A DNA stretch of 64,000 nucleotides from Ascoidea asiatica (GCA_001600695.1 BCKQ01000004.1:1121677-1185676), one strand, 5' to 3'; counted from the stretch's first letter, positions 23,436-33,690 are shown. Numbers and translations are program-made. The notes: generated from the sequence alone by a model not told the origin.

Positions 23436-23488
23436 TTATCCGGACCATGCCCCACTCTCGGATAAACTTAAAGACCCAGAATTCTGGG
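23436..23488. promoter_or_regulatory. Two dyads: TTATCCG-N16-CGGATAA and CCCAGAATTCTGGG
   Basis: Perfect 7-bp inverted arms at 23436-23442 and 23459-23465 carry CCG/CGG triplets, the half-sites of Zn2Cys6 regulators. Ten bases further, 23475-23488 is a perfect 14-bp palindrome. Both stand out in this AT-rich DNA. A regulatory role is inferred. Confidence 0.4.
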
Positions 23489-24188
23489 ACTGCTTTATCA
23501 TGCAGAAACCCACTCGTCCATTCGAAGTTAAAATTCCTTTGTAATTTTCATTTTTTATTCTAAAATTTATTCAACAATAATTGATACTGTAATATTCAAT
23601 ATTTAATATTCGTATTATTTCATTTTTTAGTTCTAATAAGCTTAATTTTAATTTTAATTTTAATTTAAATTTTAAAATATTTGACTCGTTTAGAATCATG
23701 AATTTTATAATCAATTAGGAAAATTACAATATAAAAGAATTCGATTTACATAAATTGGGATGAATTAAATAATTATCAATAATTATCAATACTAAAATTT
23801 CGAAATGTTCCATTGTTTCATTAAAAATGAGTTACTTTTTTCATTAAATAATACTATTTTTATCTAATAATACATTTTTTTTTTGTATATAAGAATATTC
23901 TGAATTCTAAAAAGTTTTTCCCCATATTTTTATATGCTTAAATGATTTTCTGTTCATCTGAATTCTCATATACTTCAAACAAATATAATTTTACTCTTAT
24001 AATAATTTATTCTTAACTACTTATCTCCCTTTTTTTTCTTACTTTTTGAAGAAGAGAAAAGTGTAACCATATAAAATGTTTGGTATAATATATTGGATAT
24101 ATTCCATGTTATTATAATGTATATTTTATAAGTTTCTTTTTGATCAATAAAAGTAATTTGGATATAAAATTTTAAAAATATACTCAAA

Positions 24189-25074
24189 ATGACTAATGAT
24201 ATTGAAACTATTACTGATATAGTTCCAAATTTTAGATTAGATAAAAAATTAGCTGTTATTACTGGAGGTGCTGGTGGTTTAGCTTCACCAATTAATAAAG
24301 CTTTATTAGCTCAAGGTGCTTCAATTGCAATTGTTGATCTTAATAAAGATTCTATTAAAAATGCTGAAAATGAATATTAATTGGGCTAAATTTAATAATA
24401 TTCCAATTAAAACTTCTGATGGAATTTCTAAAATTTCTTCTTGGGAATGTAATGTTATTGATTATAATCAAATTACTAAAACTATAAATTCAATTAATTT
24501 ATTTCATAAAAATATTGCAAGTTTATTATTACATACTGTTGGTTATTGTAATCATTTTCCTGCAGAAGATTATCCACCAGAAAAATTACAAAATTTAATT
24601 AATGTTAATTTAACAGGTTCTTTATTTTTCAATCAAGCAATGGCAAAACCTTTAATTAATTCAAAAAAATCAGGTTCTTTTATACTTATCGGTTCAATGT
24701 CTGGTGTTATTGTTAATGTTCCTCAAAATCAACTTGCTTATAATTCTTCAAAAGCAGGTGTAATTCATGCTGTTAAATCTTTTGCAACTGAATGGGCAAA
24801 ATATAATATTAGAATAAATTGTATTTCTCCAGGTTATATTGCAACTCCATTAACTGAAGTTTTTATTAATTCAAATCCACAAATGAAATCTGAATGGGAA
24901 TCAAGAGTTCCAATGAATTCTTTTGGATTTGCCATTCTAATCATTGGAACTGTTTTATATTTCTTTTCTGATTCTGCTTCTTCCATATTTACTCTTTATT
25001 TATCTATTCATTTTATTTTTATTTATGTTTATACAAATTGCAATAAACTCTTTACAATCTTTATAACTCTTTAA
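24189..25074 (+). pseudogene. D-arabinitol 2-dehydrogenase pseudogene (SDR family)
   Basis: Decayed paralogue of the intact gene at 26220. The first 63 codons (24189-24380) hold the NAD-binding start (TGGAGGLA), then a frame change of about two lost bases near 24370 runs into TAA. Homology resumes in another frame (from about 24380) and covers the middle of the enzyme, including AYNSSKAGV with the catalytic Tyr and Lys and the SPGYIATPLT segment. Near 24915-24950 the match collapses. The cofactor-closing C-terminus of the intact enzyme is replaced by unrelated hydrophobic residues up to 25074. With both a frameshift and a lost C-terminus this is not a sequencing slip alone. The second ORF could in principle start at an internal ATG but would lack the Rossmann nucleotide-binding turn. 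Confidence 0.88.
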
Positions 25075-26219
25075 AGAATTAAAAACTTTCATATTTTGTT
25101 TCCATATTTTGTTTTGAGACTCTCTTTATAAACCATCACTCGCCACACCATTTCACTCAAATTTCCAATAAAAACTGGGGTTGTTTCCCAATATGGAAAT
25201 TACTGATAAAATCACCCCGGTTTTTTAAACATTGTGGCTATATTTACCCGTTTAGGTCTTTATTTACCCTTTTTTGTGGCTGTTTGACCCGCCGCGGGGA
25301 CTCGAAGTCAGCACGGCTGTGCTGCAGCGTGGCGTTTTTGTCTGGTTCTCGGATTATCTCTTCACCTGTTTTCACGCAGACTCCGAATATAATTTGAAAT
25401 AGCTTTATTTTAAAGAATTTGGAGAAAATGGTTTATTCAATACTCATATTGAATTGGAAATTGAAATCTGAGATAAAATTTGAATTGAAATATGTTATTT
25501 GAATTCAAATATTAAAAAACTATATTAAAGAATAAACTGAAAAGATTCGAGTCTTGAAAAGTTGCGTGGTGAAAAATGAAAAGCTTTTATTGGTGAATTA
25601 AACAGAAACAAAAAGTGGGCTATTGTAAAAAGCAACTCCCCAACTTTTAAAAATAGATGACTTCTTATTTTCTTAGACTTATTAATAACAAGTAATTTCA
25701 ATTTCAGTTAACTTTGTTATCCATAGATGATCAAAATTTTAAGATTTCAAAATTAATCATCTAAATTTCACAAATTTAATTATTGTACTTAAATCTTTTT
25801 AAAACTTATCTTTATCTTTTGTTCGAGTTAAATAAACGTTAACTTAAAATATTATCATTGCTTGGTGTAGTATAAAATTAGCGAATTTCAAATTTTCTTT
25901 TTCCTCTTATATTTTTCTTCCTCTTCTTTTTTTTTTATTTATCTTATTTTTCTTCATTTTTATTTAATTCAAAATAAATAATATATATTATATTCTTTTT
26001 CCAAGTAATTATATATCTTTTTATCTTTAAGATTTTTTTTTCTTAATTTCTTAATCAAATCTTTATCTTTCGCTGTATATTTTCGTCAAATTATATTTTA
26101 TCTATATTTTAATCAATAATTCCATTAAAACAAATAATTACTTTCTNTTTTTTNTTTTTTTTTTTTTTTTTGAAAAATCATTTCAAAATAAAAGGTTAAA
26201 AATTCAAAAATTTTATAAA
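25075..26219. other. Upstream region of ARD1
   Basis: A short GC-rich patch (about 25275-25380, with GCCGCGGGG) and otherwise AT-rich DNA with no ORF. A T run just before the start contains two undetermined bases (26147, 26154), probably unresolved homopolymer reads. Confidence 0.6.
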
Positions 26220-27077
26220 ATGACTGTGGATATTGAAAAAATTCAAACTGTTAGTGATATTGTTCCAAGTTTTAGACTAGATGGAAGAGTAGCTGTTATC
26301 ACAGGTGGATCTGGAGGGTTAGCAACAGTTATTAAAAAAGCTTTATTAGCTCAAGGTGCTTCAGTTGCTTTAGTAGATTTAAATAAAAGTGTTTTAGATA
26401 TTGCTGCAGAAGAGTTAATCAATTGGGGAAAAGTAAATAATATTCCAACCGAAACTTCAGATGGAATTTCAAAAGTTTCTTCTTGGGAATGTGATGTTAC
26501 AAATTATGATAAAATTACAGAAACTGTAAAATCTATAAATGATTTTCATAAAAATATTGCAAATTTATTACTTCATACAGCTGGTACTTGTCATCATTAT
26601 AATGCAGAAGATTATCCACCAGATAAAATCCAATCTTTAGTTAATTTAAATCTAACTGGTTCATTATTTTTTACACAAGCAATGGCAAAACCATTAATCA
26701 ATGCAAAAAAATCAGGTTCTTTTATTCTTGTTGGTTCAATGTCTGGTGTAATTGTAAATTATCCTCAACCACAATTTGTTTATAATGCAACTAAAGCTGG
26801 TGTTATTCATGCTGTTAAATCTTTTGCCACAGAATGGGCTAAATATAATATTAGAGTAAACTGTTTATCTCCAGGTTATATTGCAACTCCATTAACTGAT
26901 GTTCTTATTGGTAATGATCCAATAATGAAAGAAGCTTGGGAATCAAGAGTTCCTATGCGTAGAATTGCTGATCCAAAAGAATTTGTTGGTACTGTTTTAT
27001 ATCTTGCTTCAGATTCTGCTTCATCATATACCACTGGTGAAAATATTGTTGTTGATGGTGGTTATCAATTATGGTGA
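26220..27077 (+). CDS. ARD1: D-arabinitol 2-dehydrogenase (D-ribulose-forming), SDR family
   Basis: A 285-residue classical short-chain dehydrogenase. It oxidises D-arabinitol to D-ribulose with NAD+, or runs the reverse reaction when the pentitol accumulates. The N-terminal SDIVPSFRLDGRVAVITGGSGGLA and the C-terminal SDSASSYTTGENIVVDGGY are characteristic of the Candida/Scheffersomyces ARD enzymes, and the length is the same. Nucleotide turn TGGSGGLA is at residues 28-35, where the third Gly of the usual GxxxGxG is Ala, as in this subfamily. Catalytic Ser175, Tyr188 and Lys192 are present (YNATK). It is paralogous to the pseudogene 1.1 kb upstream. A close alternative is another sugar-alcohol SDR such as a sorbose or xylulose reductase, but the termini favour ARD. 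Confidence 0.9.
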   Translation: MTVDIEKIQTVSDIVPSFRLDGRVAVITGGSGGLATVIKKALLAQGASVALVDLNKSVLDIAAEELINWGKVNNIPTETSDGISKVSSWECDVTNYDKITETVKSINDFHKNIANLLLHTAGTCHHYNAEDYPPDKIQSLVNLNLTGSLFFTQAMAKPLINAKKSGSFILVGSMSGVIVNYPQPQFVYNATKAGVIHAVKSFATEWAKYNIRVNCLSPGYIATPLTDVLIGNDPIMKEAWESRVPMRRIADPKEFVGTVLYLASDSASSYTTGENIVVDGGYQLW

Positions 27078-27791
27078 ACGAGATAAATTCCAAATACCTT
27101 CAAATTGATCTTTTTATTTTTTTTACTTTCATTTTTTATTTCTTACCTTCAATTCTCTTCTTTTTTTTGTTTTTATTTAAATTTTCTATTATATATTTCG
27201 AAATCTATTAATCTAATTCTTTAATATTTGTATTTTGGAAAAAAACCTTTCAAAATACTTTTAATCATGAACTTCTTTGTTATTTTAGTATTTAAATTAA
27301 AATTTTGTATAGAGATCTCTTTTTACCTCGGAATCTTTAACGTTTTAGTCTTAAATTATTAAAAAAAGAATTATAATATAGAAATTCTTTTAGTTTCGAT
27401 TCAGTTTGTTCTTTAATGATTGGATGTAGTAAATTGAGTATCATTTTTGAATTTAATAATATAAAAGAAACTTTTGGTAAAATATGAACAAATGAATAAT
27501 TTTTCCGGTTCGGATTATTTCATTTAAGCCAACGCTCAGCGTTTTATATAATATACTGTTTAACAGCAAAAAACAGACCCCTGCATTCACTCATATTTCT
27601 TTTTTTATAAACATTTATATTACTTTTTCTATTTTTCTTTAGAAATGATAATTTTCAATAATTCCAAGATAATTATAAAATATATTTCTCCCATTTATAA
27701 CCCAAAAGCAATAATCTCAAATTAATGATTTTTCTTTTAAATATTGGCTAATGCTTTTTATAAAAAAAAAAAATAATATTTCCTGAAATTT

Positions 27792-27797
27792 CACGTG
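27792..27797. promoter_or_regulatory. CACGTG motif before tRNA-Ile
   Basis: Lies 44 bp upstream of the tRNA. It is the only one of the ten sites not upstream of a protein gene, so it may be chance. Confidence 0.25.
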
Positions 27798-27835
27798 GTG
27801 AAGAAACTTCGTAAAAAATTCACAAATATATCCTT

Positions 27836-27909
27836 GGTCCCTTGGCCCAGTTGGTTAAGGCATCGTGCTAATAACGCGGGGATCAGCAGTTCGATCCTGC
27901 TAGGGACCA
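27836..27909 (+). tRNA. tRNA-Ile (anticodon AAT)
   Basis: Complete cloverleaf: acceptor GGTCCCT/AGGGACC, D arm with AGTTGGTTAAGG, anticodon loop CTAATAA (AAT at 27870-27872) and T arm with GTTCGATCC. No intron. It closely resembles the known yeast tRNA-Ile(AAU). A T-rich stretch follows as terminator. Confidence 0.97.
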
Positions 27910-28229
27910 ATTCTTTTTGGAATTTCGTTTTAATTTTTATTTTTTAATATTTTTAAGAACTATTTTGTAATTATAAGAAAATTTATTTTTTATTAACTCA
28001 ATTTATTGTTCTAATGAAGAAACTACAAAAAAACCCAATAACTAATTCAAAAAGAAAAAAACAGAAGTTAAACTTTATTAAGGAGTTTGGAAAGAAGATA
28101 AAAAAAAAAGAGAATCAAAGACAAAAAAAACAAAAGTTTTCATTTAAAATTTTAAAAATGATAATATAAAAAAAAAGAGAAAGATAAATAGAAAAAAAAG
28201 TTTTAGGAAAAATTGTTGAAAAAAAAAAA

Positions 28230-29795
28230 TTAATAAACATATTTATAAGTTAAAACTTTATCACCTTTTCTATCAATTTTTTTATCAGTTTTATCACCAG
28301 CTAAAATTAATTCTCTTTCTTTGTTTTCACGACGAATATGAATTGTCATTAAAATATTACAAATTTGAGAAACACAAATTGCACCTAAAGTAAAAGAATG
28401 ACCTAAAGTATATGGAGATTTTCTATAAATTTGACCAGCAACAATTCCAGAACAATTACCTAAAAATTGATTTAAACCTAAAGCAGGAGCTCTTTTATAA
28501 TGAGGAGCAATATTATTTGTTAACCAAGCAATATTTAAACCAGTACCAGTATATAAAGAAAAAGTCATTAAATAACATGCAAAATATTTAACACCATTAC
28601 TTTTAACAGTTAACATTAAAATATAACCAATAATTCCAGCAAAATTATAAATAAAAAAAATTGGACCTCTAATTTTATATTTATCAGAAATTATTGCAGA
28701 AGTTAAAAAAACAACAAAAGCTAAAAAATAAACTGGAATTGTCATATATTGAGTTTCTAAATTTATGAAACCAATTGATTTTAAAATTACTGGTAAAAAT
28801 GTACTAAAACCATATAAAACAGTATCTTGACAAAATTGAATAATTACAGATAACCAAACTTTAATATCTTTAAAAGCAGAATTTATAACTTTCCAATCAA
28901 ATTTATTATCACCAATATAAGCAGATCTTTGTCTTGAACGTACAGCCATCATTTCATGTTCTCTTTCATTTAAAAAATTTAAATGATCAGGATCATCAGG
29001 TAAAAAAAAATATAATAAAAAACCTCCAAGTAAAGAAATTAAACCTTCAACAATATAAAGCCATCTCCAATTTGAAAAAGAACCAGTATCAATTTTCATT
29101 ATACCAGTTGCAATTAAACCACCAAAAGCAGAAGCTATAGCAGAAGAAGAAAAAAATAAAGCAATTCTTCTTGCTTGTTCTTTTTTTTTATAAGCAGTTG
29201 AAACATATAAAGACATTAATGGGAAAAATCCACCTTCAAATAAACCTAAAAGGATTCTAGTTGCAAGTAAAGAAGAATAATTTGAAACAAAACATGAAAA
29301 AATTGTAATTAAACTCCAACCAAAAACTAAACATGACATATAAGTATGTGGTGGAAAAATTTTAAATAATAAAGTTGCAGGTAATTCAGTTGTTACATAA
29401 GTTGCATAAAATACAGAAACTGCATTTGAATATTGAGAACTGGAAATTTTTAAATCAGTTTTTAAACCTGCAGTTGCAGCATTACCGATATTTGATCTAT
29501 CTAAAGAACTTAAGAAATACATTAAACAAAATAAAGGTATTAAATGCCAATCTAATTTTCTTACAAGAGCAGCTTCTTCTTTTGGATCTAATAATTGTTC
29601 TTCTTCTTCTTCTTCATTATCATGATTATAAATTATAGAGAAATATGGAATTTTAAAATTGAATTTTTTTTTATTATTAATTTCATTTTTATTAATTTCT
29701 ATTTCTTTAATATCAGATGATATATCAGATTTATTATTATCATTAATAATTTCTTGTTTAACTTCAACAGTTGAAGCTTCTTTTTGTTCTGACAT
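28230..29795 (-). CDS. MFS permease, anion:cation symporter (allantoate/nicotinate) family
   Basis: A 521-residue plasma-membrane transporter with about twelve hydrophobic segments. An acidic N-terminal tail is followed by the family signature RKLDWHLIPLFCLMYFLSSLDRSNIGNA, seen in Dal5, Tna1, Vht1, Fen2, Seo1 and relatives. LLGLFEGGFFP and NWRWLYIVEG further on are also typical of this group. These proteins import carboxylates and vitamins (allantoate, nicotinate, pantothenate, biotin, cysteine) with protons. The overall pattern and length are closest in feel to Tna1, but the substrate cannot be read from the sequence. It lies 3' to 3' with ARD1, with tRNA-Ile between. Confidence 0.88.
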   Translation of the reverse strand: MSEQKEASTVEVKQEIINDNNKSDISSDIKEIEINKNEINNKKKFNFKIPYFSIIYNHDNEEEEEEQLLDPKEEAALVRKLDWHLIPLFCLMYFLSSLDRSNIGNAATAGLKTDLKISSSQYSNAVSVFYATYVTTELPATLLFKIFPPHTYMSCLVFGWSLITIFSCFVSNYSSLLATRILLGLFEGGFFPLMSLYVSTAYKKKEQARRIALFFSSSAIASAFGGLIATGIMKIDTGSFSNWRWLYIVEGLISLLGGFLLYFFLPDDPDHLNFLNEREHEMMAVRSRQRSAYIGDNKFDWKVINSAFKDIKVWLSVIIQFCQDTVLYGFSTFLPVILKSIGFINLETQYMTIPVYFLAFVVFLTSAIISDKYKIRGPIFFIYNFAGIIGYILMLTVKSNGVKYFACYLMTFSLYTGTGLNIAWLTNNIAPHYKRAPALGLNQFLGNCSGIVAGQIYRKSPYTLGHSFTLGAICVSQICNILMTIHIRRENKERELILAGDKTDKKIDRKGDKVLTYKYVY

Positions 29796-30040
29796 TGTTT
29801 ATAAACTTAAATAATTTGATTATATTAAATTGGAGATATTGAATATGATTAGAAACTATAAAGTAAAAAGAAAAAAAAAAAGGAAGAGATATAAGACCTT
29901 TTATGTATTTTTCATGATTCAAAGGAATATACAGTTTCTATAAAATCTTTTTTTTTTTTTCCTCTATAATTCAAGGTTTGAATGAACTTTAATAGACTGA
30001 ACAGTATTACATAGAACTGTTATCAATTTCTTTATCACTA

Positions 30041-30090
30041 TGATTATAATTATGATTATGATTTTGATTATGATTATGATTATGATTATC
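30041..30090. repeat. (TGATTA)n repeat
   Basis: About eight hexamer units with a few substitutions, upstream of the MFS permease. Confidence 0.85.
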
Positions 30091-30791
30091 AATACCATAT
30101 CATAATCTATCATAATCTCTATCGGTATGTTTTAAACATTTTGATAAGGAAATTAAATTTTCTATTCTTTAATTACAAAATGTTGATAATAAAGTTTATG
30201 GATAAACCTTTAAAGAATACATAAAAAATAAGCTCAAATCAATTATTGAGTACATAAGTTGAATTCTTATCGATTTAATTTGATGAATTGAAGAACTGAA
30301 TATACTGTATTTCTAGTTTCTTATTATTATTAAAATCTAGCTAAAATTACTGTTTTCTTTGATAAGTTTATTTTAGTTTAATTCAAATTATTTTTATTTT
30401 TTATGCCATTTTTGCAGGAGTTCAGACACTTTCAAAAAGATAAAAAGGTAAAATATCCAATTTTTAACCGACGGCCGGCGCCCATGCAAACCCCATTCAT
30501 CGTATCCAAAGTCAGTTCCGAGGTGGTTTCAGTGCTTGAGCCAGCCACAATTAGTGCTGAGAAGTACCGAGGTATGATATGTTCACCCAAATACAGTACT
30601 TTTGTAACTAAGGTGTGCACGGCCGGAAAGCATTTGGAGGTTTGCAGGTGGGCCTCGCTGGAGCTGCTTTCGAATGCCATTTGAGATTTGGCTCTGTTTG
30701 CAGCTGTGAAAATGTCTCGAGAATGCCCAGTTTTGCTCAAGTTTTATTGAATTTTGTCTGCCAGAAGCTTTTTTCTGTTTTGTTTTCTTTG

Positions 30792-30823
30792 TCAATTTGT
30801 CAATTTGTCAATTTGTCAATTTA
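30792..30823. repeat. (TCAATTTG)4 repeat
   Basis: Four tandem octamers, the last with a final A, at the edge of the GC island. Confidence 0.9.
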
Positions 30824-31059
30824 GTGTTTGGTTTGTGTGCTTTTCCTTGGAAAAACTGAGTTTTTAGTGCTTTTTTTAGTGCTGGTTTTTATTGTTGCAT
30901 TTAATCTGGAATATCGGTCAAAAACTCGATTTCATCCCGATAATATTTTATTTTCCTAATAATAAATAATTATTCAATATTTTATTCATTTAAGTGATTG
31001 AATAAACGTTAAGAAAAGAGAAATGAATAAATATTTCACTTGTACAATAAGTAACTACT

Positions 31060-31098
<39 letters not shown>
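31060..31098. repeat. (GTA)n microsatellite
   Basis: About ten GTA units ending in GTGGTGGT. Confidence 0.9.
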
Positions 31099-31240
31099 TA
31101 ATTCGATAAATTAAAGTATCTCTTTCTTTGCAATTGCTTGAATGAATTCAATTCATAGAAAATGGTCTTATTTTAAAGTAAAAAAAAGTCGGGAATTATA
31201 TTTCCAATTAAGCGATTTCATTATTAGAAATATAATTGTA

Positions 31241-31288
31241 GTAATAGAAATAGAAATAGTAATAGAAATAGAAATAGAAATAGAAATA
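31241..31288. repeat. (AATAGA)n repeat
   Basis: About eight hexamer units of AATAGA, one changed to AATAGT. Confidence 0.85.
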
Positions 31289-31320
31289 ATGAACTTTTAT
31301 TGTCATTTTGAAATTAAATT

Positions 31321-31361
31321 TTGTTTTTTGTTTTTTGTTTTTTGTTTTTGTTTTTGTTTTT
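31321..31361. repeat. T-run/G repeat
   Basis: Tandem TTTTTTG and TTTTTG units between the hexamer repeat and the LAP4 stop codon. Confidence 0.85.
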
Positions 31362-31426
31362 AATAGAATAATACTATTAATAATAATATATACTGTATAT
31401 ATAAAAAATTATTTAGAAATAATTTA

Positions 31427-33358
31427 TTATAAATCACCAATTTGATCAGTAATTTCTCTCCAATAATTATAAAATCCATGAAAAAATTTAACACCTAAAC
31501 CAAGATCTTTTGAACCAGTCATAGCTCTAATTGAATGCATTGAAATTTGTGGAATACCTAAATCTATAGTTCTTGCACCAGTTTGTGAAGAAATTGAAGG
31601 TCCAATAGTACCACCAGATCTTGAATCATTTCTAATCATAAAATATTGAATTTTATCATTATTTTTTTTTGCAATTAATTCAATAATTGTTTTACCAATA
31701 GAATCTGTAGCCATATTACCATTTGAATCTAAAGCTAAACAAAGTCCAATATTTGGTAAAGGTTTATGATTTTCAAGATAAACTTCATTAAAATTTGGAT
31801 TTAACATATGATTAACATCACTTGATAAAATTAAAGAATTTGAATAAATTAATTTTAAATTTTCATTAAAATTTAAATTAAATTTTAAATTATTACTTAA
31901 AATTCTTTCAATTAAACTTTCTGTTAAACCACCTTTTACACCTTGTCTTGATAATGAACCAATTTCTTCATTATCATAACAAGAAGCAATTTGAAAAATA
32001 TTTGAATTTAATAAATCTTCTTCATTATTTTCTAATTTATAATTTATTAAAGCTTGAATTGCTGCAAATCCACAAATTCTATCATCAATTCTTGGAGAAA
32101 ATAAAAATTCATTTTTTAAACCACCAATTGTTGATTTTTGTCCATCATATAAATCTAAATCTAAATTTAAAATATCTGATAATTTATATGGACTTTCATT
32201 TTCATTTTCATTTTCATTTTTATTTAAAAAATTTTCATTAATTAAATTTAATATATATCTTAAAAGATTTAAAGAATGTTTACCAAATAATGGAGAATTT
32301 TTTTCATCATCAGTTGGTGGTAAATCTTGTTTTAAAGAAAAGCCAATAACAGGTACAGCTTGAGTTTCTTTATTAAAAGGACCTTGAGATGGAGTACCAA
32401 AATGTGGAGCTAATGAAGGTATATGAGCTATTGGATTATCACTTTTAATTAATTTACTTATAATTTTAGAATCTGATTGAGATTTAAGTAAAACTGAACC
32501 ACCAATATATAAATCTCTATCCCACCATAACCAAGATAAAGCACCAGCATATGGAGCAACACCTAATAATTCAAAACCTTCAATTTTATTTTTTATTGAA
32601 TTTGGTTTTAATTTTGTAGTTAAAGCATCAATATGAGAACCAATAATACCTACACCATTTTTTGGAGACCAATTTTTTGAAATTATAAAAGCAGAAATTG
32701 AAGTTTTATTTCTTGTAGTATAATAAAAACCAGGTTTTAAATTTTTCCAAGAAATTTTTTCAGATAAATATTTAAAATTATTTAAATTTAATAAATTTTC
32801 AAAATATTTAACAACATGAAATGTAGTTGGATTTTCATAAGTAAAATTTATATATTTTTTTGTAAGATTTAATAAATAATCATCATTATAAGTAATTTTT
32901 GAATTTTTAATTGAAATTTTTGAAATATTTTTATTTGAATTTATTGAAATTGGAATTAAATTTGGAGATAAATTTAATGGAGTAAATTGTTCATCAATTT
33001 CATTATCACTATCATTATCATTATCATTATCATTATCATTATCAGAATTCTTGTTATTATTATTATCATTAAATAAAATATTTGAAATATAAGATAAATT
33101 ATCATTATTAATATTTAAATTATTAAATTGATTTAAATTAGGATCATTAAAATTTTTAACTTTAAAAGATTTTCTTCTTTTTGAAGATAATGAAGAATTT
33201 GAAATTGGAAATTTATCATAAGTTGGAAATTTATCATCACTTGGATCTTTTTCCATATGAGATGGATTTTTAATCATATCCATTACTTTTAATACATTCA
33301 TTGCATTAAGTAAATCTCTTGTTGAATTTTGATAATTTTTTTGAGATTCATTATTCAT
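31427..33358 (-). CDS. LAP4: Vacuolar aminopeptidase I (M18 metallopeptidase), long form
   Basis: A 643-residue dizinc aminopeptidase that removes N-terminal residues from peptides in the vacuole. The core starts near residue 165 with NFTYENPTTFHVVKYF, closely matching yeast Lap4/Ape1. Metal and catalytic residues are all present: His242 and Asp244 (GSHIDAL), Asp425 (RIDDR), Glu464-Glu465 (YDNEEIGS), Asp514 (SSDVNH) and His608 (SMHSIR). In S. cerevisiae a short propeptide drives assembly and Cvt-pathway delivery; here residues 13-30 (TRDLLNAMNVLKVMDMIK) could form a similar amphipathic helix. About 110 extra Asn/Asp-rich residues then separate it from the core. A second insertion (Asn-Glu repeat) lies near residue 380. 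The yeast protein has 514 residues. Confidence 0.92.
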   Translation of the reverse strand: MNNESQKNYQNSTRDLLNAMNVLKVMDMIKNPSHMEKDPSDDKFPTYDKFPISNSSLSSKRRKSFKVKNFNDPNLNQFNNLNINNDNLSYISNILFNDNNNNKNSDNDNDNDNDNDSDNEIDEQFTPLNLSPNLIPISINSNKNISKISIKNSKITYNDDYLLNLTKKYINFTYENPTTFHVVKYFENLLNLNNFKYLSEKISWKNLKPGFYYTTRNKTSISAFIISKNWSPKNGVGIIGSHIDALTTKLKPNSIKNKIEGFELLGVAPYAGALSWLWWDRDLYIGGSVLLKSQSDSKIISKLIKSDNPIAHIPSLAPHFGTPSQGPFNKETQAVPVIGFSLKQDLPPTDDEKNSPLFGKHSLNLLRYILNLINENFLNKNENENENESPYKLSDILNLDLDLYDGQKSTIGGLKNEFLFSPRIDDRICGFAAIQALINYKLENNEEDLLNSNIFQIASCYDNEEIGSLSRQGVKGGLTESLIERILSNNLKFNLNFNENLKLIYSNSLILSSDVNHMLNPNFNEVYLENHKPLPNIGLCLALDSNGNMATDSIGKTIIELIAKKNNDKIQYFMIRNDSRSGGTIGPSISSQTGARTIDLGIPQISMHSIRAMTGSKDLGLGVKFFHGFYNYWREITDQIGDL

Positions 33359-33551
33359 TTTTATTTAGTAAATTTAAATATAGTGAGATTATGAACAAAA
33401 ATATAATTTTAAATAGTGATATAAAGTAATTGTTTCAAATAAAGATTATTGAAGTAGTTCCGAAGTAGTTTTGTAAATGAGATTCTTTTTATTATTTCAA
33501 TTAACTTGATGAATATTTATATGAATTGAAGTTTCTTTATTATTATCTTCA

Positions 33552-33600
33552 TTATCTTTATCATCTTTATCATCTTTATCATCTTTATCATCTTTATCAT
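33552..33600. repeat. (ATCTTTATC)n repeat
   Basis: Five or so tandem 9-bp units on the LAP4 side of the GC island. Confidence 0.85.
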
Positions 33601-33651
33601 TTTTATATACGCTATCATGAAATTTGCCATCATCAACTTCTACGGTGGTGA

Positions 33652-33690
33652 CTGAGAACAGTGGCTGAGAACAGTGGCTGAGAACAGTGG
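33652..33690. repeat. Three perfect 13-bp repeats
   Basis: CTGAGAACAGTGG three times head to tail, with no mismatch, at the start of the GC-rich island. Confidence 0.95.

Larger units (their letters stand above)
22634..24188. other. Divergent promoter region, SIS isomerase / ARD1 pseudogene
   Basis: A (TA)n run lies just before the isomerase start (about 22648-22672). GCTAAGAGAGT recurs in tandem near 23078-23110. A GC-rich island spans about 23120-23530 with one CACGTG, several CCG/CGG-bearing words and two dyads (see 23436-23488). A 67-codon ORF at 23125 looks like a chance product of the island. Confidence 0.55.
27078..28229. other. Convergent gap with tRNA-Ile
   Basis: AT-rich 3' flanks of ARD1 and the MFS permease, with one tRNA and a CACGTG just before it. 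Many A/T homopolymers; no other feature. Confidence 0.6.
29796..31426. other. Gap rich in short tandem repeats, with a GC island
   Basis: Holds (TGATTA)n, a GC-richer island at about 30410-30780 in which overlapping ORFs stay open on both strands, then TCAATTTG, GTA, GAAATA-type and TTTTTTG repeats up to the LAP4 stop. None of the ORFs shows a family signature. Confidence 0.55.

Noticed and set aside
30403-30684. 93-codon frame with an ATG, with open frames on the other strand
   Set aside because: Lies wholly in a GC-richer island with frames open on both strands; codon use unlike the neighbouring genes and no recognisable motif. Kept only as a weak possibility.
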